Below, piece after piece: positions 51,439-59,416 of a DNA stretch of 64,000 nt. Within the stretch, counting starts at the first letter, position 1; each line of letters opens with the position of its first letter. A program made the position numbers and the translations under genes. The stretch is from Desulfoluna limicola (GTDB lineage Bacteria; Desulfobacterota; Desulfobacteria; Desulfobacterales; Desulfolunaceae). The stretch covers positions 4,797,501 to 4,861,500 of the forward strand of contig NZ_AP024488.1 in NCBI RefSeq assembly GCF_021654575.1, in the 5' to 3' direction. The notes beneath the pieces were generated by a model. It had not been told where the DNA came from. It was given only the letters and a program-made list of their open reading frames with translations, and did no database searches.

Positions 51439-52275
51439 TTACCTTCCCGACCTTACCAGGTTGGCGCGGGTAAAGGTGTTGTCGCTGAGCTCCGTGGTGA
51501 ACGTCAGGCTTTTGTAGACCATGAGGGTGTAGTTTTCCGGGGTCTCGGTTTTGGCCATCTTCCAGGTCATGGGAAAGAGTTTGCCGTCCACGGGGCGGAT
51601 ATCGGAGGCGGTCATCTCTTTGATCGGCTCCAGGTCTTCGTCGAAGAAGGTCTCGTTCAGGAGAATGTGGTCGTCCCGGATCTCCATGGTGATCATGCCC
51701 CAGATCACGGCGGCGTCGGGTTTCGGCATGGACTTGATGGTGTGCACGGTGTGGCCGTTTACCGTGGCGCTTTTCTCGAGGGTGTGGGTGTAGTCGTGGA
51801 TGAGGCTGTCGGTTTTGGCCAGGTCGTTGTTGGAGAAGTCCGAGCCCTGCCAACTCTGGCTCATCATGGAGGGGGGGAGTTTGATGACCTTGTTGACCTT
51901 GGGGTTGTAGATCCACATGCCTCGCCCTTTTTTAAGGGTGCCGTTGCCTTTGTCTTTGGCCGGGGCCTTGATGACAAAGAGGCTGTCGGACTCTCCTTTG
52001 GTCCAGGCATCAATGGAAACGGTGCGCTCCCAGGTGGGGCGGTGAATGGTCATGGTAAGCCTGGCAATGGAGGCATCCCCGCGCCAGTAATCAAAGGCGG
52101 CTTGCACGATGGAATCGGCCGATTCCGCGGCACTGAAGGCGGGTATAAGAAGTAACATGAGTGAGAGCAGCCCTGCCAGGCGTTTCGGGTGGGAGAGCTG
52201 GAGGGGGCTTTTTTTTGCACCAGGCTGGGGGGCGACTTCTTTCTGAAAGGTGCGGTGTGGATAAAACAGCTTCAT
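51439..52275 (-). CDS. LolA-like outer-membrane lipoprotein-sorting protein
   Basis: This 278-residue exported protein has a hydrophobic signal (LAGLLSLMLLLIPAFSAAES, about residues 34-53). A LolA-like beta domain follows (DSIVQAAFDYWRGDASIARL, MTIHRPTWERTVSIDAWTKG, GRGMWIYNPKVNKVIKLPPS, and METIKSMPKP-type ITMEIRDDHILLNETFFDED). This is the outer membrane lipoprotein-sorting domain (PF17131). It likely accepts a lipid or lipoprotein in the periplasm from the FtsX permeases encoded after it. ATG 52275 is chosen for AGGAG upstream; the longer frame adds 30 odd residues. Confidence 0.85.
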   Translation of the reverse strand: MKLFYPHRTFQKEVAPQPGAKKSPLQLSHPKRLAGLLSLMLLLIPAFSAAESADSIVQAAFDYWRGDASIARLTMTIHRPTWERTVSIDAWTKGESDSLFVIKAPAKDKGNGTLKKGRGMWIYNPKVNKVIKLPPSMMSQSWQGSDFSNNDLAKTDSLIHDYTHTLEKSATVNGHTVHTIKSMPKPDAAVIWGMITMEIRDDHILLNETFFDEDLEPIKEMTASDIRPVDGKLFPMTWKMAKTETPENYTLMVYKSLTFTTELSDNTFTRANLVRSGR

Positions 52276-52495
52276 CACAGGACTCCTGGGGTGGTGTGTC
52301 TGTGGCAGCAGGTCGCGCGAAGATGGCTTGCAACCATGGGGGGCATGTTTCTTTATTTTTTGCACAGCGGTGGCTGGATTTCAATGGATAATCATGGGGT
52401 GGAGAGCTGGTGAATGGTGAAGAGAAGAGAGCCGGTGCGCATTCGCAATCAGCTTTCAAGGTGGCATACCTTGCAGCCACAGTCAGGTCAATGAT

Positions 52496-52667
52496 GCCTC
52501 CGGCGGCCCTGCCGGGGGCCAAATTTTTGAAACGTTTGATAAACAGGTTTTTATATATGATTTCAGTTTAACCTCGAATCAAAGACGAATGTGATTTGCT
52601 CCGAGGAACGAGGAGCGAAGCGCATTCGTAACCTGCTTTCAAGGTGGCACACCTTGCCGCCGGAGGC
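52496..52667. repeat. composite intergenic repeat element (A1 + A2), 172 bp
   Basis: The left end is GCCTCCGGCGGCCCTGCC with the A1 sequence to CAGGTTTTTATATATG. The right end is the reversed A2 arm from GACGAATGTGATTTGC through CCGAGGAACGAGG to CACCTTGCCGCCGGAGGC. A further A2-like fragment precedes it at about 52438-52487. This is one of the cleanest complete elements. Confidence 0.75.
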
Positions 52668-52706
52668 ATGTTTTTTGGAACTTTGACCAGAGAAGGCAAC
52701 GGTTTT

Positions 52707-53054
52707 TTAGATGAAATTATCCCCAGGCCGTGAGGCCTTGGCATCGAACTCTTCGAGGCTCACGGGCAGGGAGTAGAACTCCACCCTGAGTTTCACGGGG
52801 CCGGTGAGGGCGACGTGGTGGTAGCGCTCGGGGAAGATGACCACGGGGTGTCCTGGGTCGCAGTCGATGGGGTTGTTTGCATCGTCTTCCCAGACGAACT
52901 GGCAGGCGCCCTCTTCCACCACGAGAAGGCCGCATTTGCCTTTTGGGGCCATGTGGTTTGCGAGGATACCCGGTGCGATGGTGTGCTCGTCCATGGTGGG
53001 GGTGGCACCGGCGAGTTCAGCCCCTTGGGGCAGCTGAGCATTTTGGAAATTCAT
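52707..53054 (-). CDS. DUF1971 cupin-like protein
   Basis: The 115-residue protein has the DUF1971 pattern (TehB-associated and stand-alone). LPQGAELAGATPTMDEHTI is followed by PGILANHMAPKGKCGLLVVE, then EGACQFVWEDD and PVVIFPERYHHVAL. The cupin-like fold has a histidine pair (RYHHV) that could bind metal. The ATG at 53054 has GGAGGCCCCC upstream, which is why the ATG four codons earlier is less likely. Its function is unknown; in other bacteria homologues sit near tellurite-resistance genes, but none is here. Confidence 0.8.
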   Translation of the reverse strand: MNFQNAQLPQGAELAGATPTMDEHTIAPGILANHMAPKGKCGLLVVEEGACQFVWEDDANNPIDCDPGHPVVIFPERYHHVALTGPVKLRVEFYSLPVSLEEFDAKASRPGDNFI

Positions 53055-53178
53055 GGGGGCCTCCATTCATTTAAGGATGTGGCCGGAAAGCGGGGGGCCT
53101 GCTTTCGGCTGTTATGGCACAATGTAAGCACCCCTGGGAAATGCGCGAGGGGGAATCGGGTATTTTATGAAAAAAAGG

Positions 53179-53330
53179 TTACCATTCAATATGCCTCCGG
53201 CGGCAAGGTGTGCCACCTTGAAAGCAGGTAGCGGATGCGTTTTGCCCCTCGTTTCTCGGGTCAAAACACATCCGCCTTTAAAACGGGTTTCGTTCAATGA
53301 TAATTTTCAAGACCTGTTTGTCAAATCCAG
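53179..53330. repeat. composite intergenic repeat element (A2 + truncated A1)
   Basis: TTACCATTCAATATGCC at the left leads to a full A2 arm (53193-53275). It has AAGGTGTGCCACCTT, then GCGGATGCGTTTTGCCC and GGGTCAAAACACATCCGC around CTCGTTTCTC. On the right only the part CAAGACCTGTTTGTCAAATC (53309-53328) of an A1 arm remains, without its GCCGCCGGAGGC end. Confidence 0.6.
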
Positions 53331-53403
53331 CTTATAAATGTTGGCAAAAGTTGGTCCCCGGAGTCGACGTTGAGCTGAGTCGTTACGACAAAGGAGAAGA
53401 ATC

Positions 53404-53445
53404 ACCTCTGAACCCCTATAACCTCTGATCTGCTATAACCTCGAA
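53404..53445 (+). repeat. 2.5 tandem 17-bp direct repeats upstream of the symporter gene
   Basis: ACCTCTGAACCCCTATA (53404-53420) and ACCTCTGATCTGCTATA (53421-53437) match at 13 of 17 positions, and the third copy begins ACCTCGAA. They lie about 150-200 bp upstream of the -24/-12-like sequence at 53598, the usual distance for an activator binding site. Confidence 0.5.
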
Positions 53446-53597
53446 GTGGAGATGTATCCACCTGCTTTTTCAAACAAATTTTGGACCTTCAGGCTGTTCG
53501 GGTGTTTTGCGGTTATATCCCTTCAGAGGGCACTCTGTGAGGTTGCAATGCTCAAAATATAGAGTTAAATCAGAAGGTCATGTAATCGATAGAAGGT

Positions 53598-53614
53598 TTG
53601 GCATCGTCTGTGCT
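53598..53614 (+). promoter_or_regulatory. candidate sigma-54 promoter of the symporter gene
   Basis: TTGGCATCGTCTGTGCT has GG and GC exactly ten bases apart and keeps TTGGCA and GCT of the -24/-12 consensus. It is 71 bp before ATG 53685. A sigma-54 activator gene is encoded in the same neighbourhood (57553-58986). Confidence 0.5.
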
Positions 53615-53684
53615 CTTGTTCTCCGTAATCAAATAAATTTGAATTGTGTTTAAATTAAATTCATCACAAAAACGGGGAATAGAA

Positions 53685-55007
53685 ATGAAACAGAATGACA
53701 ATGGAAAAAAATCGGGACTGTTTGGGTGGTATTTTAACACGAACCTTTTGGTGCGCATCTTGATCGGGTTGGTGGCCGGTGCGGTGGCCGGGCTTGTCTT
53801 CGGGCCCAAGATTGCCAGTGTCGCACCTCTGGGCACGGCCTTTGTCCGGCTCTTGAAGATGATCGTCATGCCGGTGGTGATCTTTACCCTGGTGGTGGGC
53901 GCCGCAAGTGTTCACCCTTCGCGTCTTGGGCGTATCGGGGTTAAGGCCATGGTCCTTTACCTTTTGACCTCAGCCTTTGCCGTGGCCATCGGTCTTCTTT
54001 TTGCCAACCTTTTCAACCCCGGAGCGGGCATGGAGCTGGTCGGGATTGCCGGAGCCAAAGGAAAATCCATTACCCCTCCCTCCATGGTGGATACCCTCCT
54101 CAACATTATTCCCACCAACCCCTTTGGGGCCATCACCTCCGGAAAGATGCTGCCCACGATTTTCTTCTCCATCTTTTTCGGCATCGGTCTGTCTCACCTG
54201 CGTGAAAGCAACGAAGAGCGCATTCAGAACGCGGCCCAGACGGTCTTCTCTTTTTTTGAGGGCGGTGCCGAGGTCATGTACAAGGTGGTGGGCTGGATTC
54301 TCGAGGTCGCTCCCATCGGTGTGTTTGCCCTGATCGCCGTTGTGTTCGGCAAGCAGGGTGCCCAGGCCTTTGGCCCTCTGGCCATGGTGACCCTGACCGT
54401 TTATGCCTCCTTTATCTGCCATGCCGTGCTCGTCTACGGCGGCCTTCTTACCATTTACGGCATCAACTTTTTCGAGTTTCTGTCACGATCCCGCGCAGCC
54501 ATCGTCACCTCCTTCGTGACGCGAAGCAGCGGCGGCACCCTCCCCGTTTCCATGGAAGTTGCTGAAAAGAACCTGGGCATTTCAAGGGGGGTATACTCCT
54601 TTTCCCTTCCCCTGGGTGCCACCCTTAACATGGACGGTGCGGCTATTTACCAGGGCGTCTGCGCCATCTTTGTAAGCCTTGCCATCGGCGCTCCCCTTGC
54701 CCTTGACATGCAGCTGACCGTCATCGCCACGGCGGTTCTCATCTCCATCGGATCTGCCGGCGTTCCCGGTGCCGGCGCCATCATGCTGCTGATGGTCCTG
54801 GAATCTGTCGGCCTGAAAGTGGAGCCCGGCTCTGCTGTTGCCGCTGCTTATGCCATGATCTTTGGTATCGACGCGCTTCTGGACATGGGCCGTACAGCCT
54901 TGAACGTCACCGGCGACCTTGCCGTGACCTGTGCCGTTGCCAAGTCCGAAGGCGAGCTGGACCAGGATATTTGGGCCAACGGTGCCGGTACCGTTGTCGA
55001 AATCTAA
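53685..55007 (+). CDS. dicarboxylate/amino acid:cation symporter
   Basis: The 440-residue protein is a member of the DAACS (GltP/DctA) family with about eight membrane helices and two re-entrant loops. It has a first helix LLVRILIGLVAGAVAGLVFG, the motif FVTRSSGGTLPVSMEVAEKN, and LPLGATLNMDGAAIYQGVCA. These carry the substrate- and cation-binding residues. It imports C4-dicarboxylates or acidic amino acids with Na+ or H+. The choice between DctA- and GltP-type substrates cannot be made. The start at 53685 gives the normal length. A two-component system with an amino-acid-binding-type sensor follows, and a sigma-54-like promoter precedes it. Confidence 0.93.
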   Translation: MKQNDNGKKSGLFGWYFNTNLLVRILIGLVAGAVAGLVFGPKIASVAPLGTAFVRLLKMIVMPVVIFTLVVGAASVHPSRLGRIGVKAMVLYLLTSAFAVAIGLLFANLFNPGAGMELVGIAGAKGKSITPPSMVDTLLNIIPTNPFGAITSGKMLPTIFFSIFFGIGLSHLRESNEERIQNAAQTVFSFFEGGAEVMYKVVGWILEVAPIGVFALIAVVFGKQGAQAFGPLAMVTLTVYASFICHAVLVYGGLLTIYGINFFEFLSRSRAAIVTSFVTRSSGGTLPVSMEVAEKNLGISRGVYSFSLPLGATLNMDGAAIYQGVCAIFVSLAIGAPLALDMQLTVIATAVLISIGSAGVPGAGAIMLLMVLESVGLKVEPGSAVAAAYAMIFGIDALLDMGRTALNVTGDLAVTCAVAKSEGELDQDIWANGAGTVVEI

Positions 55008-55058
55008 CAGAACTGGGGCATGGCGTCGGGCAACCGTCCATACCCCTGAGTGACCATT

Positions 55059-55108
55059 ACGGGCCGGAAGGTTTTTCTCTGTTGGGGGAGCTTTTTCGGC
55101 CCGTTTTT
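55059..55108 (+). terminator. rho-independent terminator of the symporter gene
   Basis: ACGGGCCG (55059-55066) and CGGCCCGT (55097-55104) form the base of the stem. The GAAG and CTTTTTC flanks extend it, and five T follow. It begins about 50 bp after the stop codon. Confidence 0.75.
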
Positions 55109-55129
55109 GTAATGACCCAGATCAAAAAT

Positions 55130-55316
55130 GCCTCCGGCGGCAAGGTGTGCCACCTTGAAAGCAGGTTGCGGATGCGTTTTGCCCCTCGTTCCTCGGGTCA
55201 AACCACATCCGCATTTGATGCAGACATGGTTTGGGAGGATTTTTTTACGACCTGTTTGTTAAACCCACTCTTTCAAATCGGGCAAGAGTTTAGCCCCCGG
55301 CAGGGCCGCCGGAGGC
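55130..55316. repeat. composite intergenic repeat element (A2 + A1), 187 bp
   Basis: The left terminus is GCCTCCGGCGGCAAGG, the right terminus is GGGCCGCCGGAGGC, and these are inverted. The A2 arm carries AAGGTGTGCCACCTT and the GCGGATGCG/ACATCCGC pair. The A1 arm starts CGACCTGTTTGTTAAACCC. It sits between the symporter terminator and the sensor kinase gene and is preceded by AGATCAAAAATG, shared with other copies. Confidence 0.75.
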
Positions 55317-55473
55317 ATTTTATTGGCCACTTTAACCATAGAAGGCTTGTTTTTCCGAACTTTCTACAAGCATTTGGAGCTTCCTTTATCACCCCATGTT
55401 GACAGAACGGGACGCCGGGGTCATAACCATGGAAGATATGGATTGTTTTGATTGGTAGGGGAACGAATCGGTT

Positions 55474-57222
55474 ATGATAAAATGTGTTTTTGACATTGAT
55501 GGCGCTGGACGTGCCGGCATGCCTAAGCCGGGGTGCCGGACTCTTCGGTGTGTTGTGTTTTTGGCTGCTCTCTTACTCTCCTCTCTTCTTATTTCTTTTC
55601 CCTCATTTGCTCTCACCCCTGTTGAGTCCAGCAAAACCTATATCGTGGGTGGGGATTACTATTACCCCCCTTATGAATTCCTGGACCCGGAGGGGAACCC
55701 CACGGGATACAATGTGGAGCTGACACGCGCCATTGCCGAGGTGATGGGGCTCAATATCGAGATCCGTCTCGGCAATTGGAGCGAGATGCGCACCGCCCTT
55801 GAAACAGGGGAGATTGACGTTCTGCCGGGAACGGTTTTGACAAAAGAGCGGAAAGCCTATTTCGATTTTGTCCCCCACGCCATCATCCACCAATCCATTT
55901 TTTACCGGAAAGGGTCCCCCCGCGCAAAGAACATCGACGACCTGGAGGGGTTTGAGGTGATTGTGCAGGAGGCCGGCTCCATGCATGACAACCTGGTCAA
56001 GCACGGGGGCATCACGGTGATTCTCACGGACACCCACGCCAACGCCTTGAGGCTGCTTGCCTCCGGCAAGCACGATTACGCGGTCGTGGCCAACCTGCCG
56101 GGCCTCTACCTGGGGCGGAAACACCGCCTCTCCAACATCGTGACCTCGGGCAAGACGGCGGTGAGCTTTAAGTACGGCTACGCCGTAAAAAAGGGGGATG
56201 CCGAGCTTCAGGCCCGGCTCAACGAGGGGCTCTCCATCCTCAAGAATACGGGACGCTATCAGGAAATCTATGACAAGTGGCTGGGGGTGCTGGAGCCGAG
56301 GACCCTTTCATTAACCAGCATGGTGAAGCTCAGCATGGTGGTGGTCACCCCTCTTTTTCTGATGATGGGTGGGATTCTGGTGTGGAATCGGACGTTGAAG
56401 CGGGAGGTGGAGCATCGAACCCGGGAGATCCAGATGCAGGAGCAGCAACTGATCCAGGCGGACAAGATGGCCTCCCTGGGGATTCTGGTCTCCGGCGTCG
56501 CCCACGAGATCAACAACCCCAACAGCCTGGTGCTGTTGAACACCCCGGTGATCATGGACTCCTTTGAGGACCTGTGGCCCATTTTGGAGGGCTATTACCG
56601 ACAGCATGGCGATTTTACGGTGGGCGGACTCGAGTACACCCGGATGCGGGAGGAGATCCCCCTTATGCTCACCGAGATGCATGCCGGCGGAAAGCGGATC
56701 AAAGACATTGTGGAGGAGCTGAAGGATTTCGCCCGGAGCGACAACTCCCGGCAGATGGAGGCCGTGGATTTAAACGAGGTGGTTCGGGCCGCCACACGGC
56801 TTGTGGATAACTCCATCAAAAAGGCCACCCACTGCTTTACGGTCTCGTGTTCCGATGCCCTGAAAAAGGTGTATGGCAACCCTCAGCGCATTGAGCAGGT
56901 GGTGGTGAATCTCATTTTGAATGCCTGCCAGGCCCTGGAAACACCGGATCAGTGCATTGGTCTGAGGACCTTCACCCGACCGGACCGCAAGTATGTGGTG
57001 CTGGAGGTGCACGATGAGGGCGCAGGCATCGACCCTGAGCACCTGTCGCACCTCACCGACCCCTTTTTTACCACCAAACGGGACTCCGGCGGCACCGGGC
57101 TTGGCCTCTCTGTTTCTGCAAATATTGTCAAGGAGCACGGCGGAATTCTGGAATTTCACTCGGAACCCGGGGTCGGAACCATCGTATCGCTGGCGCTGCC
57201 CGTATGGAAAAGCGGGGGCTGA
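55474..57222 (+). CDS. sensor histidine kinase with periplasmic SBP_bac_3-type ligand domain
   Basis: This 582-residue membrane-bound kinase has a signal/anchor (CVVFLAALLLSSLLISFPSF) and a periplasmic amino-acid-binding domain (GGDYYYPPYEFLDPEGNPTG, about residues 55-285). A membrane helix lies at about residues 290-310 (MVVVTPLFLMMGGILVWNRT). A coiled coil leads to the H-box GVAHEINNPNSLVLLN, and the HATPase domain has NLILNACQAL, DEGAGIDP, TDPFFTTK and GTGLGLSVSANIVKEHGG. The next gene is a sigma-54 activator with a receiver domain, its presumed partner. The upstream symporter is a likely target, the ligand being the imported solute. The gap to the regulator contains a repeat. Confidence 0.95.
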   Translation: MIKCVFDIDGAGRAGMPKPGCRTLRCVVFLAALLLSSLLISFPSFALTPVESSKTYIVGGDYYYPPYEFLDPEGNPTGYNVELTRAIAEVMGLNIEIRLGNWSEMRTALETGEIDVLPGTVLTKERKAYFDFVPHAIIHQSIFYRKGSPRAKNIDDLEGFEVIVQEAGSMHDNLVKHGGITVILTDTHANALRLLASGKHDYAVVANLPGLYLGRKHRLSNIVTSGKTAVSFKYGYAVKKGDAELQARLNEGLSILKNTGRYQEIYDKWLGVLEPRTLSLTSMVKLSMVVVTPLFLMMGGILVWNRTLKREVEHRTREIQMQEQQLIQADKMASLGILVSGVAHEINNPNSLVLLNTPVIMDSFEDLWPILEGYYRQHGDFTVGGLEYTRMREEIPLMLTEMHAGGKRIKDIVEELKDFARSDNSRQMEAVDLNEVVRAATRLVDNSIKKATHCFTVSCSDALKKVYGNPQRIEQVVVNLILNACQALETPDQCIGLRTFTRPDRKYVVLEVHDEGAGIDPEHLSHLTDPFFTTKRDSGGTGLGLSVSANIVKEHGGILEFHSEPGVGTIVSLALPVWKSGG

Positions 57223-57296
57223 GCCCCTGCACTCCGGGCTTGCAAATGCTCCGGGGCTTCGCCCCTTTGTATTTGCAGACGGGCTTCGCCCGTGGA
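57212..57296 (+). repeat. tandem GC-rich hairpins with UUCG loops after the kinase gene
   Basis: In 85 bases there are GGGGGCTGAGCCCCTGC (partial), GGGGCTTCGCCCC and CGGGCTTCGCCCG, plus TTGCAAATGC and GTATTTGCAG in inverted orientation. Two loops are the stable TTCG type. A related GGGGCTTAGCCCC lies right after the stop of the activator gene at about 58989-59001. Confidence 0.6.
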
Positions 57297-57433
57297 TAAC
57301 GGTTTTGGTTATTCATCCTTTTTGGTTGTTTAAAGAGGAATCATGAAGTCGCCTTAGGATTGTTGATTTACGTTTTCATGAATAATGAGAAAGGTATCTT
57401 TTGCGGAGGCGGTTGCCCCGCTTCACCCGTCAA

Positions 57434-57520
57434 GCGAATGCCTGGAAAACGAAGGCATCACAACAACTTTCACGCATTCGCCATTGGGTTTCAAGGTGCC
57501 CCCACCTTGCCGCCGGAGGC
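57434..57520 (-). repeat. intergenic repeat arm, type A3
   Basis: GCGAATGCCTGG and CGCATTCGC are inverted; TTGGGTTTCAAGGTGCCCCC is followed by ACCTTGCCGCCGGAGGC. It lies between the kinase and its activator partner, 33 bp before the GTG start. Confidence 0.7.
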
Positions 57521-57552
57521 AAGTTGAATAGCCCAAGGAAAAGGAACGTTTC

Positions 57553-58986
57553 GTGAACCATCGAAAACTCTTATACCCCTCGTTCAAGGTTCTCATCGTC
57601 GACGATGAAGAGCCCTTTATTCGAAGCCTCTCCATCGCTCTGGAGCGGTCTGCCGGCATCAACAACATCCGGAAGTGTCAGGAGAGCCGGGACGTGATGG
57701 GGATCCTGTCCGAAGGCGGTTTTGGCCTTGTGCTTCTGGATTTGAATATGCCTTATCTGTCCGGGGACAAGCTCCTGGAGCAGATCACCTCTGAGTACCC
57801 CGAGGTGGTGGTGATCATCATCAGCGGCATCAACCAGATTGAGCCCGCTGTCCGGTGCATGAAGCTTGGGGCGTACGACTACTTCGTCAAGACCAACGAA
57901 GAAGACCGCCTGGTTCGCGGGGTCAACCGCGCCATTCAGATGGTGGAAATGGCCAAGGAGCATAAGGAGATTCGAAGCCGGCTTCTCCATGACCGCCTGG
58001 AAAACCCCGATGCCTTTGAAGAGATCCTCACCTGTGACAAGTCCATGCGGGCCGTCTTTCAGTACCTGGAATCGGTGGCCAAAAGCTCCATGCCCATCCT
58101 CATCACCGGTGAAAGCGGCGTGGGAAAAGAGTTGTTTGCCCACACGGCCCATCGTCTCAGCGGGGTGGAGGGGCCCCTTGTCTCCATCAACGTGGCGGGC
58201 TTGGATGACAACGTCTTTTCCGATACCCTCTTTGGGCACGCCCCCGGTGCATTTACCAGTGCCCACGAGGTGCGGAAAGGGATGATCGAGCAGGCGGCAC
58301 ACGGCACCCTTTTCCTTGATGAAATCGGGGACTTGAGTGTTACCTCCCAGGTAAAGCTGCTTCGCCTGATCCAGAACGGTGAATACTACCCCTTGGGAAG
58401 CGACCGGCCCAAGCGCATGAATTCGCGCATTGTGGTTGCCACCAACCAGGACCTTGATAAAAAGCAAGCCGCCGGAGAGTTTCGCAAAGACCTTTACTAC
58501 CGCCTCTGCGCCCACCACGTGCACATCCCCCCATTGCGGGTGAGGCGCGATGACATCCCCCTGCTCCTCAACCATTTCCTTGGGGAAGCTGCCGAGGCTT
58601 TGGGCAAGAAGCGGCCCACCTACCCCCGGGAATTGGAGACCCTTTTGGCCAACTACCCTTTTCCGGGAAACGTTCGAGAACTCCAGGCCATGGTTTATGA
58701 CGCCGTGAGTACCCACAAGTCGAAGGTGCTCTCCCTGGACTCGTTTAAGCGGAAGATCGGGGCCATGACCTTGGCTCCCAACGGGCCCGAAGCTGAAACC
58801 GATCAGCAGGATGAACGCATCTTTGTCTCCTCAAAATCCCTCCCTTCCATCCATGACGTGGCCGACCTGCTTGTCAGCGAGGCCATGAAACGCGCCGATG
58901 GCAACCAGTCCATCGCCAGCCGTCTCATCGGGATTTCCCAGCCCGCCTTGAGCAAACGGCTTAAAAAACAGAAGCAGGGCGAGTAA
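57553..58986 (+). CDS. sigma-54-dependent response regulator
   Basis: This 477-residue activator has a receiver domain (KVLIVDDEEPFIRSLSIALE; acceptor aspartate in LVLLDLNMPYLSG; lysine in YFVKTNEEDRL). A sigma-54 AAA+ domain has Walker A GESGVGKE at about residue 185, the loop GAFTSAHEVRKG and Walker B GTLFLDEIGDLS. A Fis-type helix-turn-helix closes the protein (QSIASRLIGISQPALSKRLK). The GAFTGA loop reads GAFTSA, a change at the fifth position. It uses a GTG start with AAGGAA upstream. Phosphorylation probably comes from the kinase 330 bp upstream. Likely targets are the symporter promoter and perhaps amtB. Confidence 0.95.
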   Translation: MNHRKLLYPSFKVLIVDDEEPFIRSLSIALERSAGINNIRKCQESRDVMGILSEGGFGLVLLDLNMPYLSGDKLLEQITSEYPEVVVIIISGINQIEPAVRCMKLGAYDYFVKTNEEDRLVRGVNRAIQMVEMAKEHKEIRSRLLHDRLENPDAFEEILTCDKSMRAVFQYLESVAKSSMPILITGESGVGKELFAHTAHRLSGVEGPLVSINVAGLDDNVFSDTLFGHAPGAFTSAHEVRKGMIEQAAHGTLFLDEIGDLSVTSQVKLLRLIQNGEYYPLGSDRPKRMNSRIVVATNQDLDKKQAAGEFRKDLYYRLCAHHVHIPPLRVRRDDIPLLLNHFLGEAAEALGKKRPTYPRELETLLANYPFPGNVRELQAMVYDAVSTHKSKVLSLDSFKRKIGAMTLAPNGPEAETDQQDERIFVSSKSLPSIHDVADLLVSEAMKRADGNQSIASRLIGISQPALSKRLKKQKQGE

Positions 58987-59328
58987 CAAGGGGCTTAGCC
59001 CCTTGAACCCTGTCCTGCCCCGGGACCGAGCGGTGAGGTTCGCGGTGATGGTTTTACCGACACCCCAGGGGTGTGCTCTGTATTTGTCCAAGAAAACCGG
59101 CAGACTTTAACGATCATTTGTATCATGAGATTGTATCGAGGCCCTATACGGTTGGTGTTGAGCTGCATAATTATAAAAACACAAAATAGTGATTTTTACT
59201 TACAATGCAACAAAACTGCAATTAAGCGCCCAGAAAAACAACAAATGTGTAATTACTTTCATTGGGGCCGTGAGCCTTGTAGTATATAAGAATACTAAGT
59301 TATTGATGATAGTTTATATCCCTCTGGA
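58987..59328. other. AT-rich gene-free spacer upstream of amtB
   Basis: No gene is visible. It begins with the hairpin AGGGGCTTAGCCCCTT just after the activator stop and ends in an AT-rich stretch. AGTATataagaATACT, an imperfect inverted repeat, lies at about 59281-59296. Confidence 0.5.
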
Positions 59329-59345
59329 GTGGCACGGATGTTGAT
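59329..59345 (+). promoter_or_regulatory. sigma-54-like promoter sequence upstream of amtB (imperfect)
   Basis: GTGGCACGGATGTTGAT keeps TGGCACG and TTG with correct spacing, but the -12 element reads GA instead of GC. It lies 72 bp before the amtB ATG. amtB is often sigma-54 dependent, which raises the prior. The mismatch at the critical C lowers it. Confidence 0.35.
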
Positions 59346-59416
59346 GGGTGTTAAAGCCAACTGTCGAAAAGACAAGCTTCGGCGCGCAACCAGTGAACTT
59401 CAGGCGGGGATAGGAC

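Noticed and set aside
52641..52667. sigma-54 promoter in A2 arms (TGGCAC followed by TTGCCG)
   Set aside because: The spacing between GG and GC is eight bases, not ten, and the arrangement is fixed by the hairpin of the repeat.
55130..55316. CRISPR-like array in the repeat-rich right half
   Set aside because: The repeats are dispersed singly or as inverted pairs between genes, with no regular spacers and no cas genes.
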